Assembly (NCBI GenBank): GCA_032622095.1 | Contig: CP136068.1 | Span: forward strand, 126,301,989-126,365,988 | DNA length: 64,000 nt | Reading direction: 5' to 3' | From: Siphonodentalium dalli | Taxonomy: Eukaryota; Mollusca; Scaphopoda; Gadilida; Siphonodentaliidae | Shown: piece after piece, positions 1 through 12,719 of the stretch | Position numbering within the stretch: the stretch's first letter is position 1 | How the letters are laid out: every line of letters starts with the position of its first letter | Position numbers and translations under genes: made by a program | Notes under the pieces: model-generated | What the model saw: only the letters and a program-made list of their open reading frames with translations | What the model was told of the DNA's origin: nothing | The model's database searches: none

Positions 1-2720
1 CGTATGGGGCATGACATTCATTTTAAAGTATGCAATTTTGCCGAGAACCTCTTTTGTGATTTTGGCCACATTTATTGAAAGGAAATGGGCAGAACTTTGA
101 TACAGAACTGAGATGGACCATAATCTTTGGCTATTCTGGTCCATTATTATGAAATGTCAACAGGATACAGTGTGGATGCAAAGATCATAGCCAGGGAGTT
201 ACTCTATGATCATACGTGAGGTGAATATGTATACAGGGAGGTATTGTATGTCATGACTGATGTGAGTAGGTATACAATGAGTGACTATATGGTTATGAGT
301 GGGTTGTCCATGGTAAGATGCATCTATGTATACAGGGAGAGGTCATGGTCAGGTGTGAGGTCAATCGGTATGCATGGAGTGACTATATGGTGTATGATTG
401 TGTATATTCAGTACGGGTGCAACCGGTGTACCTGTATGGTCATTGGTGTGGTGTATGGATATAGCTACATGGTCATCTATGTGTTGATTATGTATATATG
501 GAGTGACTGTAAGGTCATGGGTGGTATGTGCATGTGTTGTCTGTATGATCATGGATGGGGTGTGTGGGTAAATAGGGAGTGATTTTATGGTTACGGGTAA
601 TGTGTACAGGTATACATGGAATGACTGTACGGTCATGATTGAATATGAATACCTGGAGAAAGCTGGGTGGACATTATCGAGGGTGTGGGTATATAGGGAG
701 TGTCCGTGTGGTAATGGTGGGATGTATATTTATATATCTCGTGGATGTATTATCATTTGTGGGTGTATAAGGCTTAGCTGTATTATCATGGATGGCGTGT
801 ATGATTATGCAGTGAATTGCTGAATTGTCATGTGTGATGTGTATATGCAAGTATGGAGTGTTTGAGTGGTCGTGTGTGCGGTTTTTTGTATATCTGGAAG
901 GGATGAATGGCCATTAGTGAGGTTTACATGTATACCTGGAGTGAATCTATAGTCTAGGGTGGGCTGATTATGTATATCGAGTGGTAATATGACTATGTGT
1001 GTCGAATATGTATACAAGTAGTGACTGTATTGTTAATGGTGAGATGAGTACATTTAGGTATACAAGTAGTGACTGTATGGTCACAAATGTAATGAACATC
1101 TATACAGGGGGTGACTAAATGGTGATGTGTCAGGCGTATACCTGGTGTTCCTGTTTGGTGACTCGTGGCGGTATGGTCATGTGTAGGTTATACCAGCATA
1201 CACACGTGTTGCTTTATTGTCATGGGCGAGGGATATGAGTATATAGCGAGTGGCTATATGGCCATGGATGAGGTGCATATGCATACATGGAGTGACTATA
1301 CTGACATGGATGGGGTGTATTAGTATATCTTGAGTGGCTATTCGGCTATGGTGTGACAAATAGGGATACAGGGAGTGACATGGCCAATGTTGAGGTGATT
1401 ATGTATACAAGGATTGGCCATGATCATGTATGAATGTACACACGGGGTGACTATATGGCCATAGGTCAGGTGAAGGAGTATACTAGGTGACATGGGTGAG
1501 GGTATGTGTATGAAGCGAGTGGCTATATGGCCATTGGCGAGGTGCATATGTATACCGGAATGACTTTATGGTGTTGATGTAGATATTGATTGTCTATTTG
1601 ACCATGCGTTTGGAGAATAGGTATGCAGGGGGTGACCTTATGGCCAATGGTGAGATGAATGGGTATACAAGGAGTGACTATATGGTTATGGGTCATGTTT
1701 AGGAGTATACCCGGTGTGCCTGCATTGTGACGCATGGCTGTATGGTCACCCGTGGTCATGGGTCAGGTGTACATGTATACATGTATACAACTTAACGTCC
1801 CCTATCTACATAAACATCACAAGATGGAGAACTCTCTGACATGACCTCTCTATTGATTAACATACCCTTGAGTTATTGTGGAAAGCGATAGCCACCCAAG
1901 ATACACATGTACAACCCACTCATTACCCAAGTCACTCCATATGTACATAAACACCACACAAATGCCAACATAGTAACCCACTTTATACACGTACAGCTGA
2001 TCATGCAACCATACTTGGTTATACCCGTACATACCACAAATGACGATACAGCCACGAGTCACCATGCATGAACACCAGGTATACACATACACCCGACACA
2101 TGACCAAAAAGTCACTCTATGTATACATATTCACTACATTCACAACCATACAGTCACTCATTTTATACATATTCACCTCACCATGGACCATACAGCCACT
2201 ACATGTATACCTATTCGCCATACACATGACCATAGAGTCAATCCAGGTATACATATGCACAATACCAATGGTGAGCCCTTCCAGATATACCAATACCCGC
2301 ACATACGACCACTCATAAGTTCCATACTTGCCACTCATAAGTTATATACACGCCATCCATGATCACACATCTACTCCCCATACACCACACATGATAACAC
2401 ATCCACAACATATATAAATATATGTCCCACCGTCACCAACAGGGGACTCCCTATATACCCACACATCATTCATGACCATACAATAACTCCCTGTATACAT
2501 ATTATCCTCATCTATGACCATAGAGTAACTCCGTGGCTGCCATCCAGTTGATAAATTTGTATCATAGTGGGCATGAATACCCACATATCATGATGGTTAA
2601 TCTCAGTTCCGTCTCAAAGTTCTGCCCATTTCCTTTCAATAATATGGCCAGAATCACAAAGAGGTTCTCCGCAAAATTCCATACTGCAACTTTAAAATGA
2701 ATTTGTCATGCCCCATACGG
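1..2720. repeat. Foldback element with satellite arms
   Basis: The first ~120 bases are repeated in reverse complement at the right end; both copies run from a CGTATGGGGCATGACA-type end through AAAGGAAATGGGCAGAAC. The similarity continues about 200 bases further inward with gaps. Between the ends lies degenerate satellite with a ~38-bp theme (GTATACA, GGAGTGACT, ATGGTCATGG, GAGGTG). It reads in one orientation from about 200 to 1790 and in reverse complement from about 1860 to 2560. The whole is therefore a large foldback unit with unequal arms. The left end may lie outside the window. Long open frames here are satellite artefacts and no transposase is seen. Confidence 0.75.
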
Positions 2721-3800
2721 AACTGGGACAAATATAATAGAACGTATGTGTCAGTTAATTAACTAATACGTAAAATAACCAAGTGAGTCACAATTTGCTA
2801 TCTTTTTCGGATAACGCAGATAATAATGTTCGGGATATGTTAATTTTTAACTTTTTACAAATTTGGTTGCCATTTTGGAAGCCATCTTGAGCATTTTAGT
2901 CTTTAAACACCACCGTGTGACACACTTAAGATAGACCAAAACAATAAACACCTTTGATACCAAAGATAGTTGCATTTTACTTGAACAAATGGTCGAACCC
3001 TGAAAAGTGAATTTTTGCCGATATTTATGTCAAGTTTGTGAGAGAAAAATCCCATATTTCTGGTGATGTCAGTGGTGACAATAGTAAAAATGATCCATGG
3101 TGCATCAGAGATGTTAGTACGCAATGTATAGAATACAGATTAGCCAATTGTATACATCAACCACAACTTGTAAGCGATTGCAGGACACCCTGGGGCAATA
3201 TTTACCATTTTCCATATTTTGGCGGCCATTTTCGCAGCCATTTTGAGCCAAGTAAAGATTTTTGGTTCCAGAGAGTTGGAATATTCATAGGTAATGATAT
3301 GCCTCACTTACATTACAATGTTCTTTTCATTTCTTTTTGAAATATGACTAGAATCCCAATTGTGATTTTTTGTAAAATTTTGTACCGCGTTCTGTAAAAT
3401 CGAATTTTTGAGGGATCAGAAGGGGCTATGACCCCATTAGTTGCACATTTAATTGCTCCAATGATCAGTTAATATACACAACACTAAATAAAGTCATATT
3501 ACTCAACCAGTTCCAAACAGCATGAATTGATCTAGAAGATATTTGTGAAAAAATGTCATATTTTCAACTTCCGGCGGCCATTTTGGCGGCCATCTTAGAT
3601 GGTGAGTTTCAATTTTGGCCCAAAAAAGTGTCATTATGTCTTAGCTTCACGAAAATATATACATTTGTATACATTTTACAAGATTTTCCCGCTATAATTT
3701 GCATAAAACTGACCTAGGGTCTGGTCTGAAAAACGGCGGCCATGATGGACGCCATCTTGTCTGGAGTCTACACGGCCACTTTTTTTTCTTGTTAACATTG
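2721..3800. repeat. Diverged repeat with four GCCAT-rich motifs
   Basis: A CCATTTTGG/GGCCATCTT motif recurs near 2866, 3221, 3572 and 3734; the first three are about 350 bp apart. This suggests a decayed tandem or composite repeat. No gene is supported. Confidence 0.4.
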
Positions 3801-4042
3801 CTTAAAAGTTGAAGGACATAATAAGGAACAAAATAAATAGGGTGAAGTTAAGTCCCAGGGGGGGTGAAAGGGTACCCCTATTAGCTCCCTGACTAATTGC
3901 GATTATATTATTTATCTCAATATTTCGTGATAACTTCTTTATATTCCGAGATAAAGTCGCAATATCTTGATATATTTTCTCGAAATTTTGAGAAAAATCA
4001 GGATAACTTCTCAATGTTTGGAGATAATGTATAACTTTGACG

Positions 4043-4131
4043 AGAGGTGAAGTGGCGACCAATTCACTCAGTAACCCCATCTTACAAGTGCAAATGTGGT
4101 TACTGATCGAATTGGCCACTTCCCCTCTACT
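4043..4131. repeat. Short hairpin element
   Basis: Arms of about 35 bp pair imperfectly (GAGGTGAAGTGGCGACCAAT on the left, the GAATTGGCCACTTCC side on the right) around a short loop. It is a small foldback repeat with no coding content. Confidence 0.5.
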
Positions 4132-4139
4132 GACAATAT

Positions 4140-5780
4140 ATCATAGTTTATAATAGTTTTGTGACAGAGCCCAACTCGCCATGTTCGCAATAACTTCATT
4201 ATTCAATTCACTTCAATTATTATTTATTTATTCACTCAAATCGTCAAATATGACACAATAGAGCTCGGTGGAATACAGTGCATATAATTTCTGTGCAAAT
4301 TACAAAAGTGGTGCGCGTTGAAAATTACACATATTATAATAATACAGTTGATTGAGAACAGCCCATGGTTGTGCAAATGTCGGATTTTAATGTATTACGT
4401 ATATAGTATGCCTCAGGAGTTTTTAAATGACGGCGTTACTGGTCGAACCGGGTACCAGTTCACCATTCCCAGGGATCTAGTCAATACTTCTTGGGATGGG
4501 GTATTGAGAATGGGTTCGAATATAGTTAAGAATCTACGTATTATCTTCCATACCAATATTTTTATACAACTACGACAGGCTGAATGTTGTCGGAACTCTA
4601 TCCGTGAGTTGCGAAACAACCATAAGGGCTAAACACAGATATGATGTTCCGATAACGGAAGGAAATATGGTACGGATGGGCGAACGAAATAAATGAATTT
4701 GTTTTTATATATATTTTTGAATTTTTGAATATATCACTGTAAAATATTGGTGTTTTTCACAGTATTCTACTGTCATAATATACACCACATACCGTATTTC
4801 GACCTTTTACAGTATCTATCCCGTTAATTTGTAATCGTGCGTACTTGGCTATGCACCTTTGGTTGGTCTGCAACTGATTGAATTTATGACCGCCTGAGTG
4901 AAATAACTGATATAACTCATATGAATGTAGGCGGATATTTACCTATTTGATTAGTTATGACAAGTTGTGCTCGTATTTATTGAAAAGTGCATTCCGGCTT
5001 TTTGTCATCCTGTAATTACCAACCTGTTTCCTTACGTCTATTGACTTCTATAACTATAACATGGAATGTAATGTGATTCGCCCGACAACAATTAATTATA
5101 TAGCGCTTGAATGATGTTCAGACGTCTTATTTATGATATGTGAAGCGGACACGATGTTCCTCTGTGAAAACCGGCCGATGGCTCTCTGGATGTTCTTCTC
5201 CAAATTGTGGCAGTTGGGTTCAACAGTTCAATGTATTCAGTTCATTAACGCAGTGTTGACCTTGACATTGTTGTGTCTGTTTCAAAGGCACAGAAACTTC
5301 CGCAAGAGGATAAGCACACCCGAGAAATACACAATAGCTTTAATTTCAACCAATAGAGACTATGGGACAATATCAACAACGTTGTGGAATGAACTGACGT
5401 AGTGGCGTTTGATCACTTCACATTCACATTCCATCCAGACAGTCACAAGTCGCTGTTATATAACACTAACAATGCTTTGACTTTGTTGACTATATAACAA
5501 CCGTATTACACGGACCGATGCATCGTGTGCATCAATTTTAATCGAAACATGTGTGTCTATGAATGCATATATGAGAATGTTGGTCATTGCCCAGTTATTA
5601 CGGAATACGGTAGTATGGAGTCTGCTAGCCTATTGACGTATAGCCTCGAAGCTGTCTACTAGAAAACTATCTGATTCTTAGTATCACTACTACTGTTGTC
5701 ACTGATCGAAGGCCATGGATCCAATTTCCACCCAGTCAGTCACAAGCTAGTATCACAATGCTTTGTTCACTACTACAGCT
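4140..5780. other. No recognised gene
   Basis: AT-rich sequence with two open frames of about 90-105 codons. Neither has a recognisable domain, splice context or homologue I can name. Confidence 0.4.
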
Positions 5781-5783
5781 ATT

Positions 5784-7062
5784 AAAGGTACGTCTGGCGT
5801 TCGTTGCAGAAATATTCATATGTTTTCAAATCGCCATCAACAGAAGGACTATTAAAATATATATATTTACACACTAAGTTTTGTCATCACTAAATCCAGC
5901 ATTCTGATTGGTCGGCGCCCACGTGGCTAGTTGCAGTTATTTCTCGGTGAATGCGCAACGCCTCATGACACCAAGCTAATAACACCATCGATACGTCATT
6001 AGGTTTGGAAAGACGAACGCGTAATGCTTTGGGCGCATTTTGACTCGCACAGGATTGACTTAATACATCATCGGGTTTCAACGTGAAGATAAATTGTTCC
6101 TATTAACTCTTGCCAAGGGTGCTATTGGGTATTTTGGGCTGATCTTGTCACGATACACTTTTCGATTTAAATATATTTACAAAAGTGGCTTTTTCGCTAA
6201 ATGTATATAAATATAAGGATTAACTGTCATGTGGACTATTTTTATGGAGATGTAACGGTGATGTAAGTGGACATAACCTGTATGTAAAACCCTTCGGGTT
6301 TTACACAAGTTATGTCCACTTACCTCACCGTTACATCTCCATAAAAACAGTCCACATGACAGTTAATCCTTATATAGTTGTTAATATGCCAAACATAATC
6401 AGCGCGTAAATAGTATATTGTCGCCAAGACGTACGATGGTGTACGTAAACAAGAACCTGCTCGTGTTACAGAAGTTGTACTTCTGTTTACATAACACAGC
6501 GCAATTATATTGGTTAATCACACACAAATGATATAAACGCTCTTTATTATTTCCATATCAGCAAAACAGCAACAAAGAACGCTCTTTATGTTTACCATAA
6601 CCGGATCTAAACACAAGCCAGGTAACGTAACGTTTTTTTGCTTTTGTTTACATAACAAAGGGCGAAAATTTACAATAACATACTGTTTATGCCATATTTA
6701 TGATTGGTGTAAGAACTAAGTTTGTCTATAATTTACTATTCTTTCTGTTTATGGCGGCTTTTGACGAAGGTGAATATTTTTTTATTTTTTTTATTAAATT
6801 TTGTATTGGAATTAACATACATCAATGAAGGAATGTAAACATAAACAGAGGTACATATTATTATATATCAAGTGACATTCTTCCAATTCGCTCACATCTC
6901 GCTCGCTTCATTTACACGTCTTTCGTACACCACATGCACTCCCAGTGACTGACATGTAAGTTGGAATTAATGGAATATATGTTCAAATTAATATATTACT
7001 TCAGATTTTAAATATTTCAACTTTAACATACCCACCGCCCAACGCCGCCCGTATCTTTAATG
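5784..7062 (+). mobile_element. Family A MITE, interrupted copy
   Basis: The left end (TTAAAGGTACG) and right end (AACGCCGCCCGTATCTTTAA) match the uninterrupted copy at 33.35-33.87 kb, and so does the middle (GCCAAACATAATCAGCGCG; AACGCTCTTTAT). Relative to that copy, about 510 bp is inserted at 5.87-6.38 kb, including a hairpin, and about 240 bp at 6.78-7.02 kb. The element is non-coding, so the inserts date later than the host copy. Confidence 0.7.
6211..6376. repeat. Long perfect-arm hairpin
   Basis: About 80-bp arms pair almost perfectly (ATAAGGATTAACTGTCATGT against its reverse complement), with a tip reading AAACCCTTCGGGTTT. It is the right end of sequence inserted into the surrounding family A element. 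A foldback MITE is the likeliest identity. Confidence 0.75.
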
Positions 7063-7204
7063 CAGGGACCGATGCAACACGTTATCAATGTTCAGGACTA
7101 TGGAAACCTTGTCGCCGAGTCATAACCCAGTTATTACGGAGTCTGCTATTGTCGTGAATGTTTAAATCCAACTATCAGTGACTGTTAGTGATATTATCAT
7201 GATA

Positions 7205-8460
7205 CGGTGTCAGACCGATTCTCCGAAGACCTATTACTACGAAGGCCCACAACTCCGAAGACCCGATTCTCCGACGGCCCATAACTCCGAAGACCCGATT
7301 CTCCGACGGCCCATAACTCCGAAGACCCGATTCTCCGAAAGCCCATAACTCCGAAGATCCGATTCTCCGAAAGCCCATAACTCCGAAGGGCCGATTCTCC
7401 GAATACCTATAACTCCGAAGACCTATAACTCCGAAGGGCCGATTCTCCGAAGACCTATAACTCCGAAGGCCCGATTCTCCGACGGCCCATAACTCAGAAG
7501 GTCTGATTCTCCGAAGATTTTGTTTTATCGAGGTATTATCGTTTACTAAATAGTGTACAGTCCAGTGGCGAAGCCAATGGGTCCCAAAATTCCTACTGCC
7601 CCCATTAAACCTCAACTTGCTATTTCAGACAATATGGGCCCCTATCAAAACATGTCCAATGTCATGTAAACGCCCGAAAATCGTTCATGGGGCATCAAAA
7701 TATTCAAACTATTCCTACTGCCCCACCTAAATGGGAATTCTGAACCGCCACTGACTATACACCAGATACTATAACGTTACGTTGGTCCATGATATGCCAG
7801 AGTAAAATGTACAGGGGTGAACGGGGAAGAACTTGTCTTTTTCCATATATAAAATGAACTTGATTGCATCAAATCACTCCAATGCAGTCGGGTGTGCACA
7901 GTTTAATCATATTAATTGTATTAAGACGTACATTGTGGCAAAATAATTGTATTTCTTACATAAATTTAAGCATTCTGTGGAAAATTAAGGCTTGTCGCAC
8001 ACTACTGAGTACTGATGGTGTAGATATCACCTTATTATAATACATAGTTAACGTTTCCAATATATGAGGGCCCCTCCCCCCTTTCGTACGGATTCCATGC
8101 AGACGTCAATTTGAAGTTGGTCCGGGTGCTCCCCTGGGCAGGAACACTGTGAACATTTGAATGCCTAGGAGGGATTTCCGGACGTTTACATGACATTTGA
8201 CATGTTTTTTGGGGGGCGGTCTTCCCTAGGGCCCCATTGACTCCGCCATTGGACTGTACACTATTTAATAAGCGATAAAACATGATCTTCGGAGAATCGG
8301 ACCTTCGGAGAATCGGCCTTTCGGAGTTATAGACCTTCGGAGTTATGGGCCTTCGGAGTTATGGGCTTTCGGAGAATCGGGACTTCGGAGTTATGGGCTT
8401 TCTGAGAATCGGGGCGTCGGAGAATCCGACATTCGGAGTTATGGGTCTTCGGAGAATCGC
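7205..8460. mobile_element. Foldback element with TCGGAG minisatellite ends
   Basis: The left end is a ~17-bp/34-bp minisatellite built from CCGATTCTCCGAAG and CCCATAACTCCGAAG. The right end (8283-8460) is the same minisatellite in reverse complement. Immediately inside, about 60 bp (GTTTACTAAATAGTGTACAG on the left) is also inverted, and weaker pairing reaches ~180 bp inward. The structure is a non-autonomous long-TIR element. The 146-codon frame through the left array is a repeat artefact. Confidence 0.7.
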
Positions 8461-9087
8461 TACGTAACCAATGATACGCATGCAATGTGCACCCACTAGT
8501 AATTAGTATGCATGAAGTGTGTACTATTAAGTGACTAGACAATTTCTCACCTTACATCTTACCAAAACAAGTATGCCAGTTAATTCAAATGTTTTACATT
8601 TACATACATACTTTGTTCCTTCTTAAAAAGGGAGGTCCGATTATTATGTTCTGGATTGGTCGAAATTAGTGTTACTCGTAATTGAATAGCTCACTTGAAA
8701 TATAATATATATGCAATTTAGTAGGTATGTAGTTAATTGATTATTCAATCGTGCATAAAAATTACATCTTTGTGGGACATCTAAACCCTTATAGATAAAT
8801 GCCGCAAATATTTTCAGTTCATTTTCCACATTGAATCGACTCACTCACTCTAGTCACTGTAATACACTACACTCGTCGCGCATTTTGTCTGGATTTCGTC
8901 CAACGCGATCGGGAATGCTTACAATGCTTTAACCGTGTACAGTATTTGTCAAAACGCATTGGCAACTCAACAGAAACAACATGTCCACAGTTTATTACAC
9001 TGGATAAGCTGATAATACAATGTTTTGGAGCTTCTCTTTCAAATGGTATATAATATGGCATATATTTTATTTAAAGTAATCTGGGGG

Positions 9088-11196
9088 TTCGAAAATTAAG
9101 TGGGCCTTTAACAAAGGCGGTTCGGGTCGAACTAGAAACCTGGGGAACTTTGGTACACACCTGTCTATTCTGCATGATAGTGCAAGAACGATCTCGTTCG
9201 GACTTCTGGGACGGCACGGCCGGGAGCGGTCTGACGCGGTCGAATGCGGTCTGGTTTTGTTGGAATCTGTCGGAATTTCAAACTTGACAATGGCGCTCTA
9301 AAATTACCCGCCGAAGCATTGTTCGCCATGACACCGCATACCATAGAGAAAGCTGGTCATTGGAGCGGATCTATCGATATTTAAGCTATATGCAGGTGTG
9401 TCATTTACATTGAATTTATCGCTCTCGTGTGACATTCAGTAGGCTACTGTAGAGAGTAGGACAGCAGGCAAGCAGCTAAAATATATAGTTCTTTCTGTTT
9501 GGAATATTTTGACCACTCTGTGCCGTGTCATCGTGCCATGGCGATTTAAATACCCCCGTCGAAGCAGTTTTTATGTTCTAACTCGCTTGCAGCTCGAACG
9601 AACATAAAGTATTTATGGAATAACTACAACGAATGCATTATGTTATATGTAAACTTTAATGGACAAACGTGAAGTGTAGCGAGTTAAACCAATGCAAAAA
9701 TCAGTCGTGTGAATAAGCTCACACGAGCTCGTCGTTACGATTGCCTTGAGCATCGTTCAGACGGCGCGGTATTGACCCAGTTTGAATGAACAAAACAAAC
9801 TGGACAACTTCGTTAACTCGTTACCGATCGTGCACTATGCACACGTTGGCGAACATCAATAAAGATATTTGTCATGTTACTCCTTGCTACCATACATGGC
9901 GTTATTGGGGCGGTTTGCAATTGGTCGAGTAACTCACTGTGAACATTGTTCGGACGCGTCGCTTGCTCTGAATTGATCGCTAGCACGTAGCTTTTGAGTA
10001 GACACTCTGCATCAATACTGGACTATGAATGCCGTACATTTAGTCGCATGAAAACTGTTTAACAGGGTTCGAATGCAAGCATTTCAAGGACCAAGCTGTG
10101 ATGAACTGATGTACTTGTGAGGTTTGCGAGACAGTGTTCGTTGCCTGGCTCCATGCAATAGAGCCATTTCAATTGCTCTACATGTATGTCATTATAAATG
10201 CCACCGTCCTAGCAATGCTCTCCATTCTACTACAAGAAAACCATAGTCAGAAATGGTAACGCCACCAATATCATATTATTAGCCATAAATATAAATTATA
10301 ATACAATTATTCTATAAACTAGCTTTCAAATTTGATGCGGGAAATTTGCATACTTCCATATTTCAAGTTTTCCCGTTTCTCGTGTCATACGTTACTTTCT
10401 TCAAACTGTCTTCTTTATTACACAAGCTGATGGGCCCGACTTCGCCCGGGCTGTTTCCCATCTGATTTCCGGTGAAAGGCGCGATTTGACCTTCAATTGA
10501 CTATTTCGAAAGTCATGGTCAGGTCAGGGTCATGATTTGACCAGTCCAAAACACCCCCACCCGGAGAAAGGTACCCCTAGGTATCAAATTTCGTCGAAAT
10601 CCGTCCGTTTTACCCCTCTTGACCTTTAATGAACAATTTTGAAGGTCAAGGTAAGGTCGGAGTCATGATTTGACCCGTCCAAAACACTCCCCCGACAAAA
10701 GTATCCATAGGTATCAAATTTCGTCGAAATCCATCCGTTTTGTCCGATTTGACCTTTGATTGACCACATTGAAGGTCAAGGTCAGGCTGAGGTCACGATT
10801 TGACCCGTTCAAAACTTTCCCCGGACAAAAGTATTCCTAGGTATCAAATTTCGCCGAAATTTGTCCGTTTTACCCAAATTTACCTTGCATTGACAGTTTT
10901 AAAGGTCAAGTCGGGGTCACGATTTGACCCGTCCAAAACACTTCCCGGACATAAATACCCATAAGTATCAAATTACGTTGAAATCTATGAAAAGCCGAGG
11001 ACATGCTGGTTGCTAATTGCTAGATATACGACGCTGTATTTTAAAGGTGTTTCAAACTAGGAGATAGAAGTATTCTGCGTTTCAAATGGTGATGATTATA
11101 GTATTTTATTCAAATTTTATGGCATAAATTGTTATTAAAACCGTATATACTATAAAAGATGAATGACTCGAAAGTTAAGTGGGCCTTTAAACAAAG
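9088..11196. other. Segment bounded by a short direct repeat
   Basis: A ~28-bp sequence containing TTAAGTGGGCCTTTAA occurs in the same orientation at 9088-9116 and 11167-11196. The interval holds no recognised gene but contains the tandem array at 10.5-11.0 kb. Whether the pair marks one element is not established. Confidence 0.3.
10485..11000. repeat. Tandem repeat, ~125-132 bp unit, four copies
   Basis: Each unit contains GATTTGACCCGTCCAAAAC, a GGTATCAAATTTCGTCGAAAT stretch and a GACCTT...GAAGGTCAAGGTCAGG block. Copies differ by about 10-20 percent. The motif set resembles the core repeats of Helitron-like non-autonomous elements in marine invertebrates, but the ends are not clear. Confidence 0.7.
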
Positions 11197-11439
11197 TCAC
11201 AATTGCAGTTAGGCTCATCTCATACTCGTCCATTCAGCGATATTCTGCTGCGCAGTTTGTTATAGCCTCCAGTATTCATTGAGCGTTATAGCCCCAACTG
11301 TTATAATTCGCCTTTAGCAGGCGTACTCTTGCCTCAGATTATTGAGATATTAGGTCACACGTAATCACATTAAATCGCATGGAAACATAGCAATTGTGTG
11401 GGCTGCTTGGCGTGAATATGTAATGAGAAATAAGGTCAT

Positions 11440-11945
11440 ACGTAATGACATTAAAGGTACGGTTGGCCTTGGCGGTGGGTATCCTGTGAAAATATTTCCA
11501 CCCGTCAAAAACTGCCACAAACAGAAAGCACATCAAAATGTAGACAGACGTTGTCCGTATACAAATAAGAAATATCGCATAAACAGTATGTTATTGTCAA
11601 ATGTTTGACCATTGTTATGTAAACAAAAGCATAAAAAGTAACTTTTCTGGTGTTTGTTTATATTATGATGGTAAACATAAAGAGCGTACTTTGTTGGTGA
11701 ATTCCTGATATGGAACTAATAAAGAGCGTTTATGCCATTTGTGTGAATAGCCAGCAGCATTGTGTTGTATTCTGTAACACAGTCAGGCTCTTGATTAGGT
11801 AAAATATAGTAAATCGTTATGATAACATGCTGTTTACGCGATGGTCATGGTATATATGAACGAAACTGTATGCGTTTTAATGTTTTTTCTGTTTACGGTG
11901 ATTGGAACAAATATGAATATTTTCGACAACTAAGGCCTCACGTGC
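11440..11945 (-). mobile_element. Family A MITE, reverse-oriented diverged copy
   Basis: It begins ATTAAAGGTACGG and contains, in reverse complement, the GTTTACATAACA, ATGGTAAACATAAAGAGCG and AATAAAGAGCGTTTATG segments of the intact family member. The far end is degraded and no TTAA-flanked right end is seen. Confidence 0.6.
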
Positions 11946-11947
11946 CT

Positions 11948-12215
11948 TTAAACTCAAGAAAACCCGCGAAAACAAAACAAAATCACATTTAATGTTTTAA
12001 GTTATTTCCTTCATAAAAAGAATCTTCGTGATAATGAACCCTCTCAATACTTTAGAATATAGAATTAACCTTAAAATAACAAAAATCTTCGGAACACAGA
12101 ACCTTCGGAATAACGAACCTTCGGATTGGTGAACCTTCGGAATAGCGAACATTCAGAGAAATTTCGGAATAGTGGACCTTCGGGATAGTGAACCTTCGGA
12201 ATAGAGACATGCCCC
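11948..12215 (+). repeat. Direct repeat copy 1 with CTTCGGAATA minisatellite
   Basis: A unit starts CTCAAGAAAACCCGCGAAAA, passes through CTTTAGAATATAGAATTAAC and ends in short repeats of ACCTTCGGAATAGYGA. The same arrangement recurs about 480 bp downstream. The terminal motif echoes the TTCGGAG minisatellite of the 7.2-8.5 kb element. Confidence 0.65.
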
Positions 12216-12429
12216 CCAATATTCATATTATATGCCCAGAGTTCAAAGCTATGGACCCATAAAATTATAAACTTGGCCCTTAAAATATTGAACTCCAAAT
12301 TGGAGCCCACACAGAACATCACTTAAGTCAACTGTACCTGTGTCATGTCCCAATGCGGGAGGGTCCATATATACCACAACATTGATATTATATGCCAAGA
12401 ATTCAACGGTATGGGCCCACGTAATGACA

Positions 12430-12700
12430 TTAAATCTCAAGAAAACCCGCGAAAACAAAACAAAATCACATATAATGTTCTAAGTTAAGTTATTTCCTCC
12501 TGTATCTGTATCGGTGTGCGCGCAGGATCAGTTCGGATGTGAGCGCACACTCCATAAAAAGAATCTTTGTGAAAATGAACCCTCTCAAATTAGTCTCAAT
12601 ACTTTAGAATATAGAATTAACCTAAAAATAACAAAAACCTTCGGAATAGAGAACCTTCGGAATAGCGGACCTTCGGGATAGCAAATCTTCATAATAGAAA
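12430..12700 (+). repeat. Direct repeat copy 2 with CTTCGGAATA minisatellite
   Basis: Same order of segments as the upstream copy, with an extra ~55-bp GC-richer insertion after TAAGTTATTTCCTCC. Between the copies a second, shorter direct repeat occurs (ATATTATATGCC...TTCAA), consistent with an old tandem duplication. Confidence 0.65.
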
Positions 12701-12719
12701 CATGTCCCCACAATTACAC

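Noticed and set aside
244-2338. Series of 60-112-codon frames on both strands
   Set aside because: All lie in degenerate satellite with periodic ATG/GTATAC; the translations are Met/Tyr/Thr/His-rich repeats, not proteins.
7175-7615. 146-codon minus-strand frame rich in RSYGSSENR repeats
   Set aside because: It is the minisatellite translated; the repeat period matches DNA units and the reverse array encodes a different peptide.
10055-10090. GGGTTCGAATGC as a possible tRNA T-arm
   Set aside because: No acceptor, D or anticodon stem could be paired at tRNA spacing on either side.
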